Shown piece by piece: positions 1 to 10,899 of a stretch of 64,000 nt of DNA. The stretch spans positions 496,001 to 560,000 of the forward strand of contig JAOTOM010005104.1 in NCBI GenBank assembly GCA_034440615.1. The letters run 5' to 3'. The DNA is from Ashinkailepas kermadecensis (taxonomy: Eukaryota; Arthropoda; Thecostraca; Neolepadidae). The notes beneath the pieces were generated by a model. It ran no database searches. It was given only the letters and a program-made list of their open reading frames with translations, and had not been told where the DNA came from. Within the stretch, counting starts at the first letter, position 1; the number at the start of each line of letters is the position of its first letter. Made by a program: the position numbers and the translations under genes.

Positions 1-1345
1 CCTCTGGTATAGTACAGGCTTCATTCGTGCACCTATCAAAGCTATATGCAAAACCGGTACAACACCATTGCAGTGTCATTGTGGTGTCAATGCGGTGACA
101 CTGTGGTCCCAATGTGATGCGGTGTGGTGCCGGTGTGGTGCCGGTGTGGTGCCGGTCTGGTACCGGTGTAGTGCCGGTGAAGCGCCGGTGTGGTGCCGGT
201 GTGGTACCGGTGTAGTGCCGGTGTGGAGCTGGTATGGTGCCGGTGTGGTGCCGGTGTAGAGCTGGTATGGTGCCGGTGTGGTGCCGGTGTGGTGTCGGTG
301 TGGTGTCGGTGTGGTGCTGGTGTGGTGCCGGTGTGGAGCTGGTATGGTGCCGGTGTGGTGCCGGTGTGGTGTCGGTGTGGTGTCGGTGTGGTGCTGGTGT
401 GGTGCCGGTGTGGTGCTGGTGTGGTGCAGGTGTGGAGCTGGTATGGTGCCGGTGTGGTGCCGGTATGGAGCCGGTATGGTGCCGGTGAAGCGCCGGTGTG
501 GTGCCGGTGTGGTGCTGGTGTGGTGCCGGTGTAGTGCCGGTGTGGTGCCGGTGTGGTGCCGGTGTGGTGTCGGTGTAGTGCCGGTGTGGTGCCGGTGTGG
601 TGCCGGTGTAGTGCCGGTATGGAGCCGGTGTGGTGCCGGTGTGGTGCCGGTGTGGTGTCGGTGTAGTGCCGGTGTGGAGCCGGTGTGGTGCCGTTGTAGT
701 GCCGGTATGGTGCCGGTGTGGTGTCGGTATGGTGCCGGTGTGGTGCCGGTATGGGGCCGGTATGGTGCCGGTGAAGCGCCGGTGTGGTGCCGGTATGGTG
801 CCGGTGTGGTGCCGGTGTGGTACCGGTGTGGTGTCGGTATGGTGCCGGTGTGGTGTCGGTGTGGTGCCGGTGTGGTGCCGGTATGGAGCCGGTGTGGTGC
901 CGGTGTGGTGTCGGTGTTGTGCCGGTGTGGTGCCGGTATGGTGCAGGTGTGGTGCCGGTATGGGGCCGGTATGGTGCCGGTGAAGCGCCGGTGTGGTGCC
1001 GGTATGGTGCCGGTGTGGTGCCGGTGTGGTACTGGTGTGGTGTCGGTATGGTGCCGGTGTGGTGTCGGTGTGGTGTCGGTGTGGTGCCGGTGTGGTGCCG
1101 GTGTGGAGCTGGTATGGTACCGGTGTGGGGCCGGTGTGGTGCCGGTATGGTGCCGGTGTGGTGCTGGTATGGGGCCGGTATGGTGCCGGTGAAGCGCCGG
1201 TATGGTGCCGGTGTGGAGCCGGTATGGTGCCGGTGTGGTGCCGGTATGGTGCCGGTGTGTTTCCGGTGTGGTGCCGGTGTGGAGCTGGTATGGTACCGGT
1301 GTGGTGCCGGTGTGGTGCCGGTGTGGTGCCGTTGTGGTGTGCGGA
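1..1345. repeat. 11-bp GC-rich minisatellite, about 120 copies
   Basis: Tandem array of an 11-bp unit close to TGGTGCCGGTG, with recurrent variants (GGAGCTGGTAT, GGTGTCGGTG, GAAGCGCCGG). It enters from beyond the left edge of the window. Because 11 is not a multiple of three, every frame cycles through the same 33-nt/11-residue pattern, and the unit rarely makes a stop codon. Long frames therefore open on both strands (for example the minus-strand 482-residue frame); these are by-products and not genes. The array stops about 25 bp before the likely acceptor of the first exon. Confidence 0.95.
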
Positions 1346-1369
1346 CGGTAACCAGCCGTGCATGGCCAG

Positions 1370-1552
1370 CAGCAGCAGACCGGAGCACTGCTGCAGTCCG
1401 GGTGCAGCGAACTGTGGCCCCAGGAGGCGCTGCTGCAGGAGCGAGGTGACATCACCGTGCTGGACACTCCCATCGAGTGGCTCTGCACCGACCTCGCGGC
1501 CCTCAGAGACGCCATGCTCGCCAACCTGCACGTGGTGGTGCTGCGCAGAGAG
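1370..1552 (+). CDS. Candidate internal exon A of an unidentified gene
   Basis: A 61-codon block, phase 0 at both ends if the acceptor is GGCCAG|CAG and the donor is AGAGAG|GTGGGA. Codons are strongly G/C-ending. The peptide has a Q-rich start, then [14 protein letters not shown], then an amphipathic stretch ending VVVLRRE. I do not recognise the protein. The preceding intron is the 11-bp minisatellite. The first bases after the donor (GAGGTCATGTCAGTCAC, repeated) form a small tandem repeat. The acceptor is weak in pyrimidines and a start at 1355 (CCAG|CC) is an alternative. The frame also runs on past the donor to 1699, so the donor is inferred. It could be in the same gene as the other phase-0 exons downstream. 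Confidence 0.5.
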
Positions 1553-4335
1553 GTGGGAGGTCATGTCAGTCACGTCAGTCACGAGGTCATGTCAGTCACG
1601 TACGTACGTCTTCTACTATGTCTTGGCGCTGGTATTTTGCGGGGTGGTGTGGGTGTGCGGCAAGCAATGAGTGCATTCGCCGTCCATGACATAAGTTAAT
1701 AACGAGCGAAGGCGAGGCCCGAGCAAGGCTTCTCCCGCTGTCGTCAAAGTCGACACATGGATACACCTCACTCGTCGTATGTGTACAGCGTGCCTTTGGA
1801 AGCTGAAATGCTTGCTATGCGACTATTGGCATTTCAAAGGATGTGAAGCCAGAGGTGTGACAAGTTCCATGCTCGGTACAGTGCATAAAGACGCTGAACC
1901 TCACAATGCAATCAACCCAAAAACGTATATGAATCTTGCCAGCAAATACCTTCCCATGGATTTCGCGGCTGTCTACGCCATTGCAAGATAAACATTGTAT
2001 TTCTCATGCCGTTCATGAGACCCTGGCGTGGCACTCTGTCGATGCGTCATCGATATTTCAGCGGGAGGCGAGATGTGCAACAACTGCATGCAAGAATGTA
2101 AATCAGATTGTTTGACTCATTTCTGATGAAGAAAGTTGAATGAAAATGCATTCTCGCAAAATTGTTCATTTCGGGTATGATACATCCGCCGTTAAATCAT
2201 TAACCATCGCAATGGTAATATTCTACCATTCGCAGAGAGGGAAGGGGAATTTCATCCGTACCAACTTTTGTTCTAAACAAGATATGTGACAACGATATGG
2301 CATAGATTCATCCTTAAACTTTTAGAGTTACCGGAAGCATTTTCCTACCTCCTTTGGTTAGCTTCCCAGGTCAGACAAACTTCAGGGTACAACCGGTCAT
2401 CCAACTTTGCCTTGGTTGTCGGACTCTGGTCGTAAAACAAATCTGATTTCGTGCTTCAATATTCATGATATGAAGCAGAAGACTTATTCTCGCACAGAAT
2501 ACACGTTCGTGCGTGCGTGCCTGCCTCAAAGTCACCGATTCCATCAGGATTAAATACTTGGAATTATGTAATGAACTGTTGAAGATGACAACTTTTGTAA
2601 CAGATGGCGCTTAGAACAAAGGCCATGACTAGCACCCACGTTAAACCCGATGTTTTCCAAGCTATTGGATAATTACCCCTTTCCGCCCACTCTTGAACAT
2701 CCAAATCTGTTCTTCCTTTTTAATCCAGCGATTTCTCGAACAAATTGGTATCGAAACTAGGAGCCCCGGCCACATCAGAACCGAAATCCGTGTTCAAAAT
2801 TACCATGGCTGAGCCACTGTTTATTTCTTCGGGAGAGTCTGTATTTTAGCCTCCAGAGCGCCTGCACTATGTGTGCCGTCGGTACATTTCAGGTCATGTC
2901 CCAGTAGCCTGACCAAATATTGACTGGAAACTTTGAATACATCTCGAGAACGTAATTTGCCACTACATATGTTTTGGGTGTTCAAACACATTGAGTAGTA
3001 ACAAAGTCATGCAAAAAAAACACTTTTTGTTCTGGCTTAAGACTTTATATGGCCTCAGTACCTAAGATGAAGACCCGACGTGAAATCAAGTTTTGTATTT
3101 TTGTTCTTTCCCATCATTTGTCTATAGAAATATGTTTAATTCTGAACTGTATTTTGCATGGTTTGTTTATGACAATGCATCAATGTGCATCTAAAAACAT
3201 TGTTGAGACTAGGTCGTTACTTGAATTTGTCCCGCCCTGGCTACGGCATCTCAAGGAACTGGAATTACATGTTTTGGCACGATGTGTACTCATCAATTAT
3301 CAGACGATATGCCGAGATTCAAAACGATACCTTGAACGGTTTTAGAATGTGGCTCAGAAAACCATAGGGGAAGGAGGCCATCTTCATCTCACGCCACTGC
3401 TGGAGTTACACAATAATATGTCTAGTCCCACATCGATAGCTTATGCCACGAGAAGTCGTCCGGGCTATTCTATATAATAGGAAGCCTGCATCGAAATCAA
3501 TCTCACTGACATTTCTTTGCATATAATCGGTCAGTGGACAGTAAAAAAAAACACGAATTGATGATCAAGCCCATCCAGGCTTCGTGAGCGAGTACGGTGA
3601 GTGGCTGGGCTTGAGTCCCCTGGGAAACTGCGGGGCGTATGGCATGGGTCCACAGGTTGTAGTTCTTGCCCAATATTTCGAACTTTTCACCCCATGTGCA
3701 GTAGTTGGTGCATGTGTTGCAAATAGATGCACTTGATATTTCGCTTTTAGTAAAGTATATCCGCTCCATTTGTCAGCTTCGCTCCAAACAAAATGTTCCC
3801 TCAAAGCTTCCATACAAGAATCCACCCACGGCGCGTACGTCATTTTTGTGACTAAAATAGACTGAATAATTTGCCTTGCCTTATATATTCCACACACTGT
3901 AAGATTAGGTTCGTACATGCAACGATGCGGTGAGTCCATGGCCTACGGTTTTAGTAGATGAGATGTTGCGGTGCTTTCGACATATTTTCGCCACAAGCGT
4001 ATCGTGCTTGACTTGTGCCGTACCAGGAAGCCCATAGCATGACTACGATTATCCTAGCCCAAAACAAGTACAGTCACGTGAAAGCTATGCAAAGCCCTCA
4101 TTGCCTGTAGATTGACCACATTAATATCTCATGTGACATTTTCGACATGCGATTAGCACTGAGATGGGCAAAGCGGACTATGACGAAGGTCTAAGCTAAT
4201 TAAACGTGTCATTCCATACCACAGACTACAACAAATTCCCCAGACTCATAGCATACTCTGAAGGGCCCATGTTGCAATTCCAATTCTCGACCTTCTAGTA
4301 TGCGGCAAAAATTTCCCCTCTAATCCCTCTCCTGC
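1553..4335. other. Unassigned stretch, likely intronic
   Basis: Mostly AT-rich, with no transposon protein motif or array seen. At 3540-3770 one plus frame (without an ATG near its start) and two minus frames (3503-3769, 3565-3939) are all open over the same bases. The plus frame contains a good donor-like GTGAGT at 3596. I could not decide whether any of them is real. Confidence 0.5.
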
Positions 4336-4851
4336 TTGCAAGATCGGAGCCCCTCCACAGCCCTTGTTTACCTTATGCGGCGCTTTGTGTCTGGTGCAAG
4401 TCACACATTTTCAACTCCATTGAACCTAGTCAGTTGCACGTATCATTCAGTTGTACCTATAGTGAACCACTTATTGTGTTGCAGAGTGAGTCGGTACTGT
4501 CAGTTATATACAGTTCGTAGGGCGCTGGACGAGCGAGGCCCAGACGGAGTGAAATCGAATTCGTACATATCGAATCCCCGTCACAGTCATTTGAGTTGTG
4601 GATTCTGGATTCGAGCTCCGAAGATGAAGATTGGATTGCTGGATGTCTTGCGCGTTGTGACCCGGTCAACGAATTCACCTGGACCTATTGCGCGGATCCA
4701 AGCGACCCATGCGATCCGACGAAATATCCTTGATCCACGCGGCCTTCCTCCAGATAGCGTGGCTCAGCAAATCTGTCGTGTGACAGCGTGCAAGAGGGGA
4801 TTATCGGCCAACTTTTGTACTTCAGGGAACACATGCAATACAGCCTAATGT
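4336..4851 (+). other. Ambiguous 170-codon open frame
   Basis: An open frame of 170 codons ends at TAA 4846-4848. About one frame this long is expected by chance in 64 kb, so length alone is not support. A second plus frame over 4524-4735, starting just after a TAG that could be an acceptor (CAGTTCGTAG|GGC), gives a more protein-like acidic, cysteine-rich peptide containing DSSSEDEDW and several cysteines before a TGA. I recognise neither. It may be an exon, or part of an old transposon ORF. Confidence 0.2.
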
Positions 4852-5674
4852 TCTCGCCTCTTGTCATAGGAGCGTTGTCTTGAGTATTCACACAACCACG
4901 TGGATTCAAGCATGCATGCAGAGCCAACATAACGTGGATGCGATGCATCCCCAAGCTGCATTGCTAACAACAAATGAGCAGCGTTACCTTTCGCCAGGCT
5001 TAAACTGAGCTGCTGGACCTGACCTTGAGATATAACCCAAAGACGTCACCTATTTGATACCAGGGACGGATGGCGAGGTGGCTGTACGAAGTCTATGGTT
5101 AACTGTCCGCGAGCGGAAGTGTAGCCACATTCCCTCTCTCTCTGGGCAAAGACTGAGATTCCTAGAATACTTCAGTACAAATGTTGCCATGGAAGGTAGT
5201 AAATCTTTGCATGAAAAGAACAGATCTCCCCGATGAGTAAGAAACCCACCATGAGAGCTTGCATTTTATATCACGGTGAATTGCTGTTGAAAGATGACCA
5301 TGAGCGAAAATTCGTCTACAACCTTTTTTTTTGTAAACAAAGATTAATAGTACTTCATGAAGAATATTGGGATAAAATGGGTACAAATAAATCTAAAGAG
5401 CATATCTGCCTTTGAATGAAAACTTAGAATCCGAAGCGCTGTAGTAAAAAAACAACAACATTACGGTAAAAAAGCGTAGCGATCGATCTGGGTCAGGTCG
5501 CTCATATCAACGTTTGTATCATGTACGAGAGTAAACCCGCTTGGGTTTCGCCCTTGCTCGTAATAATATGTGTGGGAGTCGAACGAGAAGGTAATTAGTC
5601 TTAATGCACGAGGCTTGAACAATGCTTAAGCCTTAGGTGTCAGTCAACTGTTTACGAAGGTACACACATTTCAG
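4852..5674. other. Unassigned stretch
   Basis: No array, transposon motif or convincing exon is seen. Around 5475-5590 the bases GATCTGGGTCAGGTCGCTCA begin a short stretch that is similar to 35745-35830 (GATTGGGTCGGGTCGCTCAG), so a dispersed repeat is present. Confidence 0.4.
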
Positions 5675-5863
5675 AAATGGGCTCCCAAGAAAGCAAAGAA
5701 ATCCAAGAAAAACGCACCTGCTGAAAAGGAGCAAAGAGACGAACAAAGCAAAACAGGAAAGGGACACCAAGCTGAGGAAAAAGTAAAAGAAGCAAACGCG
5801 AAACAGATACAAACCAAGGGGAAACAAGGAAAGCAGAACGAACATTCAGCGGAGAAGGAGCAG
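5675..5863 (+). CDS. Candidate lysine-rich internal exon B
   Basis: A 63-codon block bounded by a good acceptor (CACACATTTCAG|AAA) and a good donor (GAGCAG|GTGAGAAT). It is phase 0 on both sides (189 nt). The peptide is highly charged, with about a third of residues Lys plus many Glu and Gln (KWAPKKAKKSKKN..., AEEKVKEANAK...). This implies a disordered or coiled segment, and possibly nuclear localisation. The strand is decided by the splice sites. The minus-strand frames here read as runs of Phe and Leu and look like shadows. The composition matches terminal exon C at 16894, which is also K/E/A-rich and enters in phase 0, so the two may belong to one protein. No family was recognised. Confidence 0.6.
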
Positions 5864-6959
5864 GTGAGAATGTCCGGTACCAGGATCACAGCATTTCCAT
5901 TGGTGATTCACGTATGTGCTTATCAGGCGCCAGACCCGCGTGCATCCATGTGTTCACCCGGACATATCGAAGGCTATGCAACCTGAACTCTGTAGCCTCA
6001 GGGGAATACGGCCGAACGCGCCCCACCGGGGGGGAATATTGCCCCTCCGGTTAACTCAAAGACCATGGGAAAAGGCGTCGGGAACTCTCAATGAGCTTAG
6101 CAAAAAATATATGAAACAAGTTTCTCGCAGAACCATAACCTGGATCCTAGATCCAGATATTGAGACTTGCAACGCAACAACGAAGTTGGTTGTAGAATTG
6201 TCACGTGGGTGTTGGTTCCAAATACGAAAACTGCCTTGGAGTTGCGAGGAACAGGTGTAACCTTTTGAAAGAAAATTCCAAACACTCATCTTTTGACAAC
6301 TTCAACACACAAATGTTCCAACATTTTAAACTGTCAGCATTTTTAACCAGTGTGTTTTGAGGATGGATGGATCACAACAGAAGCTGCAATTAATGCCAAT
6401 TAGCACGTAATAAAAAGCGAGCTGATTCGCCATAATTGTCTATTATAATCCTAATGCGTAATGTCACATAAATGCGTCGTCAAAAATGAAAACTCAGAAT
6501 CACCAAAGAGAGCAGCTTCGTTGTATCCATTGACCTGAGCGAGCGCTGAAAACCTCATGTTGATATCTTCACTTAGAAATATGCAGCGGTCCGTCAGCAT
6601 TGAAAACGTTCATTTAAATGCTAGCTTACTTGGTTTGACATGGATCAGTGGCCTTTGAAGATCAGACAGTAAGCATTGGACACAAAATGCAGAATTGATG
6701 TAGGCACATGCACTCGGAATATCAACGCGTTGAAGGGCGTTGTTCTTCGCTCCAGCAAATATTTGACGTGGAGGGGAGGGAGCAGAATCTGTCCTCTCGT
6801 CTTGGTGGAATACTGGTTAATCTAGTTGGTATGCGATGGCTACTGGCTATGCTGAGCGACTAAGTCCACCATTGGAAACAATTTTCACTTAGTTAGTAAC
6901 ACAGTAGCACAGTCCTGCATCGTCGGTAAATCGACGAGTGTCCAATATGGTATTCATAA
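5864..6959. other. Unassigned intronic-looking stretch
   Basis: A plus open frame at 5916-6260 (114 codons) ends GAACAG|GTGTAA, which could be a weak donor. None of its AG acceptors gives phase 0, so it does not fit the neighbouring exon series. Nothing else is recognised. Confidence 0.35.
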
Positions 6960-7500
6960 GATTTTGTCACATTGAACTGCACAAGTGCATGCACGGCCTT
7001 GACAATGGCCTAGATGGGACCTGACTGCGACCTGTCAGTGGCACAGCGGTGACCAAATCTAGACATGTGAATGACCTGGAGGTGACCTGACCAAGCCCTT
7101 TGAATGGCTCAGCGGTGACCAGGCCAAAACCTGTGGATGACCTGGTGGTGACGAGACCGTGACCTGTAAATGATCCGGCGGTCAACTGACTGTGACCTGC
7201 GAATGGTCTGACGATGACCTACTTGATATATAGCAATGATCTGCAGAAAATCTGACACTAACCTGTGAAAGATTCGGCTGTGACCTGACTGATATTTTTA
7301 AAGTATCCGGTGATGACGTTACCGGAACCTGCGAATGATCTGGCGGTGACCTCACTCTTGTACATCATCCGATGATAATCTTTCTTGGATTCGTCAACAA
7401 TCTGGTGACGATCTGACGGATGTTCTGACAGTGTCCTGACAGCCGCCTGACTGTGACCTTACTGGAACTGTACTCAATCCGATTCACGACTGCCAACTGA
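6960..7500. repeat. Degenerate tandem repeat rich in TGACC(T) motifs
   Basis: A loose array in which GTGACCTG, AATGATCTG and GGCGGTGACC recur every 20-35 bp. A higher period of about 60 bp is visible in the first half (for example GCGGTGACCAAATC and GCGGTGACCAGGCC). TGACCT is the complement of the nuclear-receptor half-site AGGTCA. The array lies just upstream of candidate exon D. Confidence 0.7.
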
Positions 7501-7539
7501 CCGGTCCCGAGCTGTGACCTAACCTGTTTCCTCAAGCAG

Positions 7540-7695
7540 ACCGAGTTGGCGGAGGATGCTGAGAACAAACCTCCGCCAGAGTTTGCACTGGGCACTGTGC
7601 AGCTACCTCTCCGGGGGTTATTGCGCCCGACGGCATCTCTGCTATTGTATGGAGAAGCTGACGGTCTGGCCATTCAGACTGACACCCACTGGACG
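7540..7695 (+). CDS. Candidate internal exon D
   Basis: A 52-codon block with acceptor CTGTTTCCTCAAGCAG|ACC (pyrimidine-rich) and donor CACTGGACG|GTGAGG. It is phase 0 at both ends. The peptide begins TELAEDAENKPPPEFALG, then a Leu-rich hydrophobic stretch (LRGLLRPTASLLLYG), and ends IQTDTHWT. Not recognised. The exon end and its donor are repeated three more times in the next 250 bp of intron, two of them near-exact (see the repeat entry). The frame stays open past the donor into those copies, so the true exon end could be at a later copy of the junction. Confidence 0.55.
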
Positions 7696-7975
7696 GTGAG
7701 GAAACTAAATACAGCCCGCTGGATAGTAGGCAAGCTAATCGGAGACCGCTGGACGGTGAGGATTCCTTTACTACAGCTCAATGGACTCACAGTGTTTACT
7801 ACAGCTCAATGTCCTGTGCTTACTACTGCTCAGAAGACTAACTACAGCCCACGTGACCGTGATGAGACTACAGTCCACTGAACGGTTAGAAAATAAAAAC
7901 AGCTTCCGGGACGATAAGGAGTTTAACTACAGCACCCTAAACGGTGAGAAAATAACTACAGTTCGCAATTCGTAA
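7686..7975. repeat. Splice-junction-derived tandem repeat after exon D
   Basis: CTGGACGGTGAGG occurs at the exon D donor and again exactly 60 bp later. Degraded copies follow near 7875 (CTGAACGGTTAG) and 7938 (CTAAACGGTGAG). Interspersed CTACAGC(TCAATG) units occur at 7780-7840. The monomer includes the end of the exon plus the donor, so each unit carries a potential 5' splice site. Confidence 0.7.
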
Positions 7976-8295
7976 AATTCAGCATGGTCACTTGACTTGC
8001 GCAAATTTGGTTCAGAATTGCGTCCTAGGCTCCTCAGGTAACGGAGCTATGGCGGGTCACGGACTGCCAACAATATTATCTCAATGCGGTTTTTATGTAC
8101 AGTGAGGCATTTCTCAGAACAAACCACACAAGAAGCAATACAAAATGAATCATGGGTGCATAGAACAATTATCAAAGAAAACTGCAATGATACAAAATGT
8201 GACATCAGGTCAAGTCTCTTTGTCAAAGGAAAGCTGAAACGAGAAAAAGGTCCTTTACCCATAGTTCTGTTCCAAATCGATCCGTACGAAAACCC

Positions 8296-8333
<38 letters not shown>

Positions 8334-8940
8334 TATATATATATATATATATAGCGGTAAATTACATCCACGAAAAGTGTGCCAGGTGTCTGCTGACTGT
8401 CGGATTAGGCCACGAAGGCACCACCCGAAAGGTCCGAAGGAATGTGTATTCCAGGCTCTCTGGAGGGTAAAATACGGACTATTACGAAGTAAACATGCCT
8501 AGACCATGGTAATTTCCCACGCCGAGTTCGCTTTTGATGTGATTGGGCTCCAGGGGTTGGTTTATAATATTTTCTGAGATTTAAGGCGTTTTTGCAATTT
8601 GTTAATTAAAAGTTTTTCCCGAAAATTACTGAAAAGGGTGGGCAGAAATCATATATATTTAGCTTGGTGGCGATCGTTATGTTTTCTGAGCGAGATGTCT
8701 TTCGGAAATTGTCATCTTCAACAGATCAATCGCATATTTACAGGTATTTGACCTGACGGAATGGGTGATCTTAACCATTGCACATCTCACCTGTGTTAGA
8801 CAATGTCTTCAATATGCATATCATTAATAGTGAAACACAACATAGCATTTGTTTATTACTTGGATCCGAAACGAACGACGAAGGATGTACCCATTGACTG
8901 ACTGACTGCACCCAGACTTTGACCTGCTGGACCTGATCTG
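7976..8940. other. Intronic stretch with one microsatellite
   Basis: A (CA)n run followed by a (TA)n run occupies 8299-8354. The frames that cross it are artefacts of the repeat. The rest is AT-rich and unassigned. Confidence 0.6.
8299..8354. repeat. (CA)n(TA)n microsatellite
   Basis: About 14 CA units followed by ATATACATA and about 10 TA units. Confidence 0.97.
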
Positions 8941-9033
8941 GAAGGTGAACCAATAGAGATCGAGAAATATATTGCAAGCAACTCTAAAAATCCGCACATT
9001 TTTGCCTTGCTTAGAACAAGGGGTAGCTTGGAG
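8941..9033 (+). CDS. Candidate internal exon F
   Basis: A short open block ends at a strong donor, TTGGAG|GTGAGT, in phase 0. The peptide reads IEKYIASNSKNPHIFALL then RTRGSLE. The only in-frame acceptors are weak: ATAGAG|ATC at 8959 gives phase 0, and GGAAG|GT at 8945 gives phase 1. The left edge is therefore uncertain. The last exon bases (AAGGGGTAGCTTGGAG) are the first monomer of the minisatellite that fills the next 470 bp. Confidence 0.5.
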
Positions 9034-9500
9034 GTGAGTCAAAATTACCCTCCTCACGCACTGCAAGGGGTAGCTAAATTTCCCGCACTGCGACGGGTAT
9101 ATAATTATCCCGCACTGCGAGGGGTAAATAAATATCCAAACCTGCGAGGGATAGATAATTATCCAACACTGCAACCGATAGATAATTATCCCACACTGTG
9201 AGGGATAGATAATTATCCCACACTGCGACGTGTAGATAATTATCCTGCACTACGGGTTAGACAAATGTCCCGCACTGAAACGGGTAGATAATTATCCCGC
9301 ACTGCGAGGGTAGATAATTATCCCATACTGCGAGAAGTGCATAATCATCCCACACTGTGAGGGTGGATATTTATCCCACACTGCGTGGGGGATTGTGATT
9401 ATCGCACATTGAGATTGGTGGATAATTATCGTGCACTGCGAGGGGTAGATCATTATCCCGCACTAAGAAGCGTAGATAATCCCCCAACACTGCGAGAGTT
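9018..9500. repeat. ~28-30-bp minisatellite starting inside exon F
   Basis: About 16 units of the form GGGGTAGATAATTATCCCGCACTGCGA. The first unit is the exon end plus donor (AAGGGGTAGCTTGGAGgtgagt). The second, AAGGGGTAGCTAAATTTCCC, preserves the exon-like half. Later units carry the palindromic core ATAATTAT. The array ends near 9500. Confidence 0.9.
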
Positions 9501-9793
9501 AACACACTGAGTCAACTTGGCCATGAGAGAATTAACCCTGGTGAGCTGGGTGGCAGAGTACGTGATCACAATTTACTGCCAGTGAGTAGTGGATCTGACT
9601 CACGCCAGCAAATGATGACGCACGCCCAAGGACCAATGAGAAAAGGTCTTTCAACTCGCTTGACATTGGGGCTGACGTTTGTATGGAGAGCGTACCAACT
9701 ATATTTGCAATCGCAAGATGCGCAACGGCCAATGCTGATATGACTCCATGGCCAGCGATGGCGTGCTATTTCTCGACAAGCAATATTCAACAG

Positions 9794-9946
9794 TGGCGAT
9801 CGATCAGCGATGTTACGCCGGTGTGCGGGCAGTCTGCGCCGGGTCGCTGGTCAGCGCTCACGGCGGTGTCCTCGGCCGCTGATGGTCACGTCACCCTTGG
9901 CCAATCGCGGGGCGCCGCTCGGCCGGACGCCCGCGCACGAGGTCAG
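9794..9946 (+). CDS. Candidate internal exon G
   Basis: A 51-codon block with acceptor ATATTCAACAG|TGG and donor GGTCAG|GTCAGTGG. It is phase 0 at both ends. Codons are G/C-ending and the peptide looks globular (APGRWSALTAVSSAADG, then HVTLGQSRGAARPD). A second open frame (MLRRCAGSLRR..., ending CACGAG|GTCAGG) overlaps it. I prefer the first because it has symmetric phase and the better acceptor. Not recognised. A 65-bp array starts about 20 bp into the following intron. Confidence 0.5.
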
Positions 9947-9962
9947 GTCAGTGGTGTGCTCG

Positions 9963-10160
9963 GACGCGGCGGGCAGGCCAGAGTTTGGTGCGGTGCACGT
10001 GGTGTCCTGCTGTGTTGTCGCCACGTGGACGCGGCGGGCAGGCCAGGGTTTGGTGCGGTGCACGTGGTGTCCTGCAGTGTTGTCGCCACGTGGACGCGGC
10101 GGGCAGGCCAGGGTTTGGTGCGGTGCACGTGGTGTCCTGCTGTGTTGTCGCCACGTGGCG
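9963..10160. repeat. 65-bp tandem repeat, 3 copies
   Basis: Three near-identical units of GCGGCGGGCAGGCCAGGG... through ...TTGTCGCCACGTGGAC. The frames reading the array repeatedly on both strands are artefacts. Confidence 0.95.
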
Positions 10161-10379
10161 TCCGTCTGCCGCTCATGTTGAGACCGGCTGGCTTGACTCG
10201 CCTCAATGCCAGCCCCTTCTGGCCATCGAATCATCAGCCTATCAGGCCCCTAGTGGCTGCATGGCTTAAATCCACCAAGATTAAGTCACGGGTCAGACTT
10301 TTATGGGGTAAGTTTTATCCCCGACTGCACTTATTTCTCGATCAGAATAGCACAGCGGTGTGTCGCCACCCGCCATCAC

Positions 10380-10425
10380 GGTGCACCATGCGCGTGTGCA
10401 CGGTGCACCATGCGCGTGTGCACGG
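10380..10425. repeat. 22-bp duplication
   Basis: GGTGCACCATGCGCGTGTGCAC occurs twice in tandem. Confidence 0.9.
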
Positions 10426-10601
10426 ATCGGCCGGCCGGACACTGCACAGGCGTAGAGCTGAGCATAGCTGAACCTGGCGGCATATATGTATACCTTCTAC
10501 GTGCTGCCGTGTCACCACGGCCCTAGGCACCAAGGCACCAATGCTTTTTGGCGGATAGGAAGATCGAAGAGATCAGCAAGGATCAGCCCGCCACCAATAC
10601 C

Positions 10602-10602
<1 letters not shown>

Positions 10603-10666
<64 letters not shown>

Positions 10667-10703
10667 GCGCGCGCACGCGCACGCGCACGCGCACACGCAC
10701 ACT
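10603..10703. repeat. (CA)n microsatellite grading into (CGCA)n
   Basis: About 30 CA units, then CGCGCG and ACGCGC units. Methylation-prone CpG units occur at the 3' end. Confidence 0.97.
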
Positions 10704-10899
10704 TTGATGTATATGCCTACACGTTGCCTACACGTATATTGATGAGCATTAACATATAGGACCCACCCTTGCGAAATACAGAAACCCTTTCCGAATGAAA
10801 CAACTTAGTCTTAGTCTTATTAACTAAATACTAAATAGTCTTGTCTAACTTAGTCTAGTCAACTTAGTCAACTTACCACGCCGTCATGTGAAAATGTCA

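Noticed and set aside
76..1524. 482- and 433-codon minus-strand frames with His/Thr/Pro repeats
   Set aside because: They are the translation of the 11-bp minisatellite; the opposite strand is equally open.
10486..10742. Thr/His and Val/Cys frames
   Set aside because: Translations of the (CA)n microsatellite.
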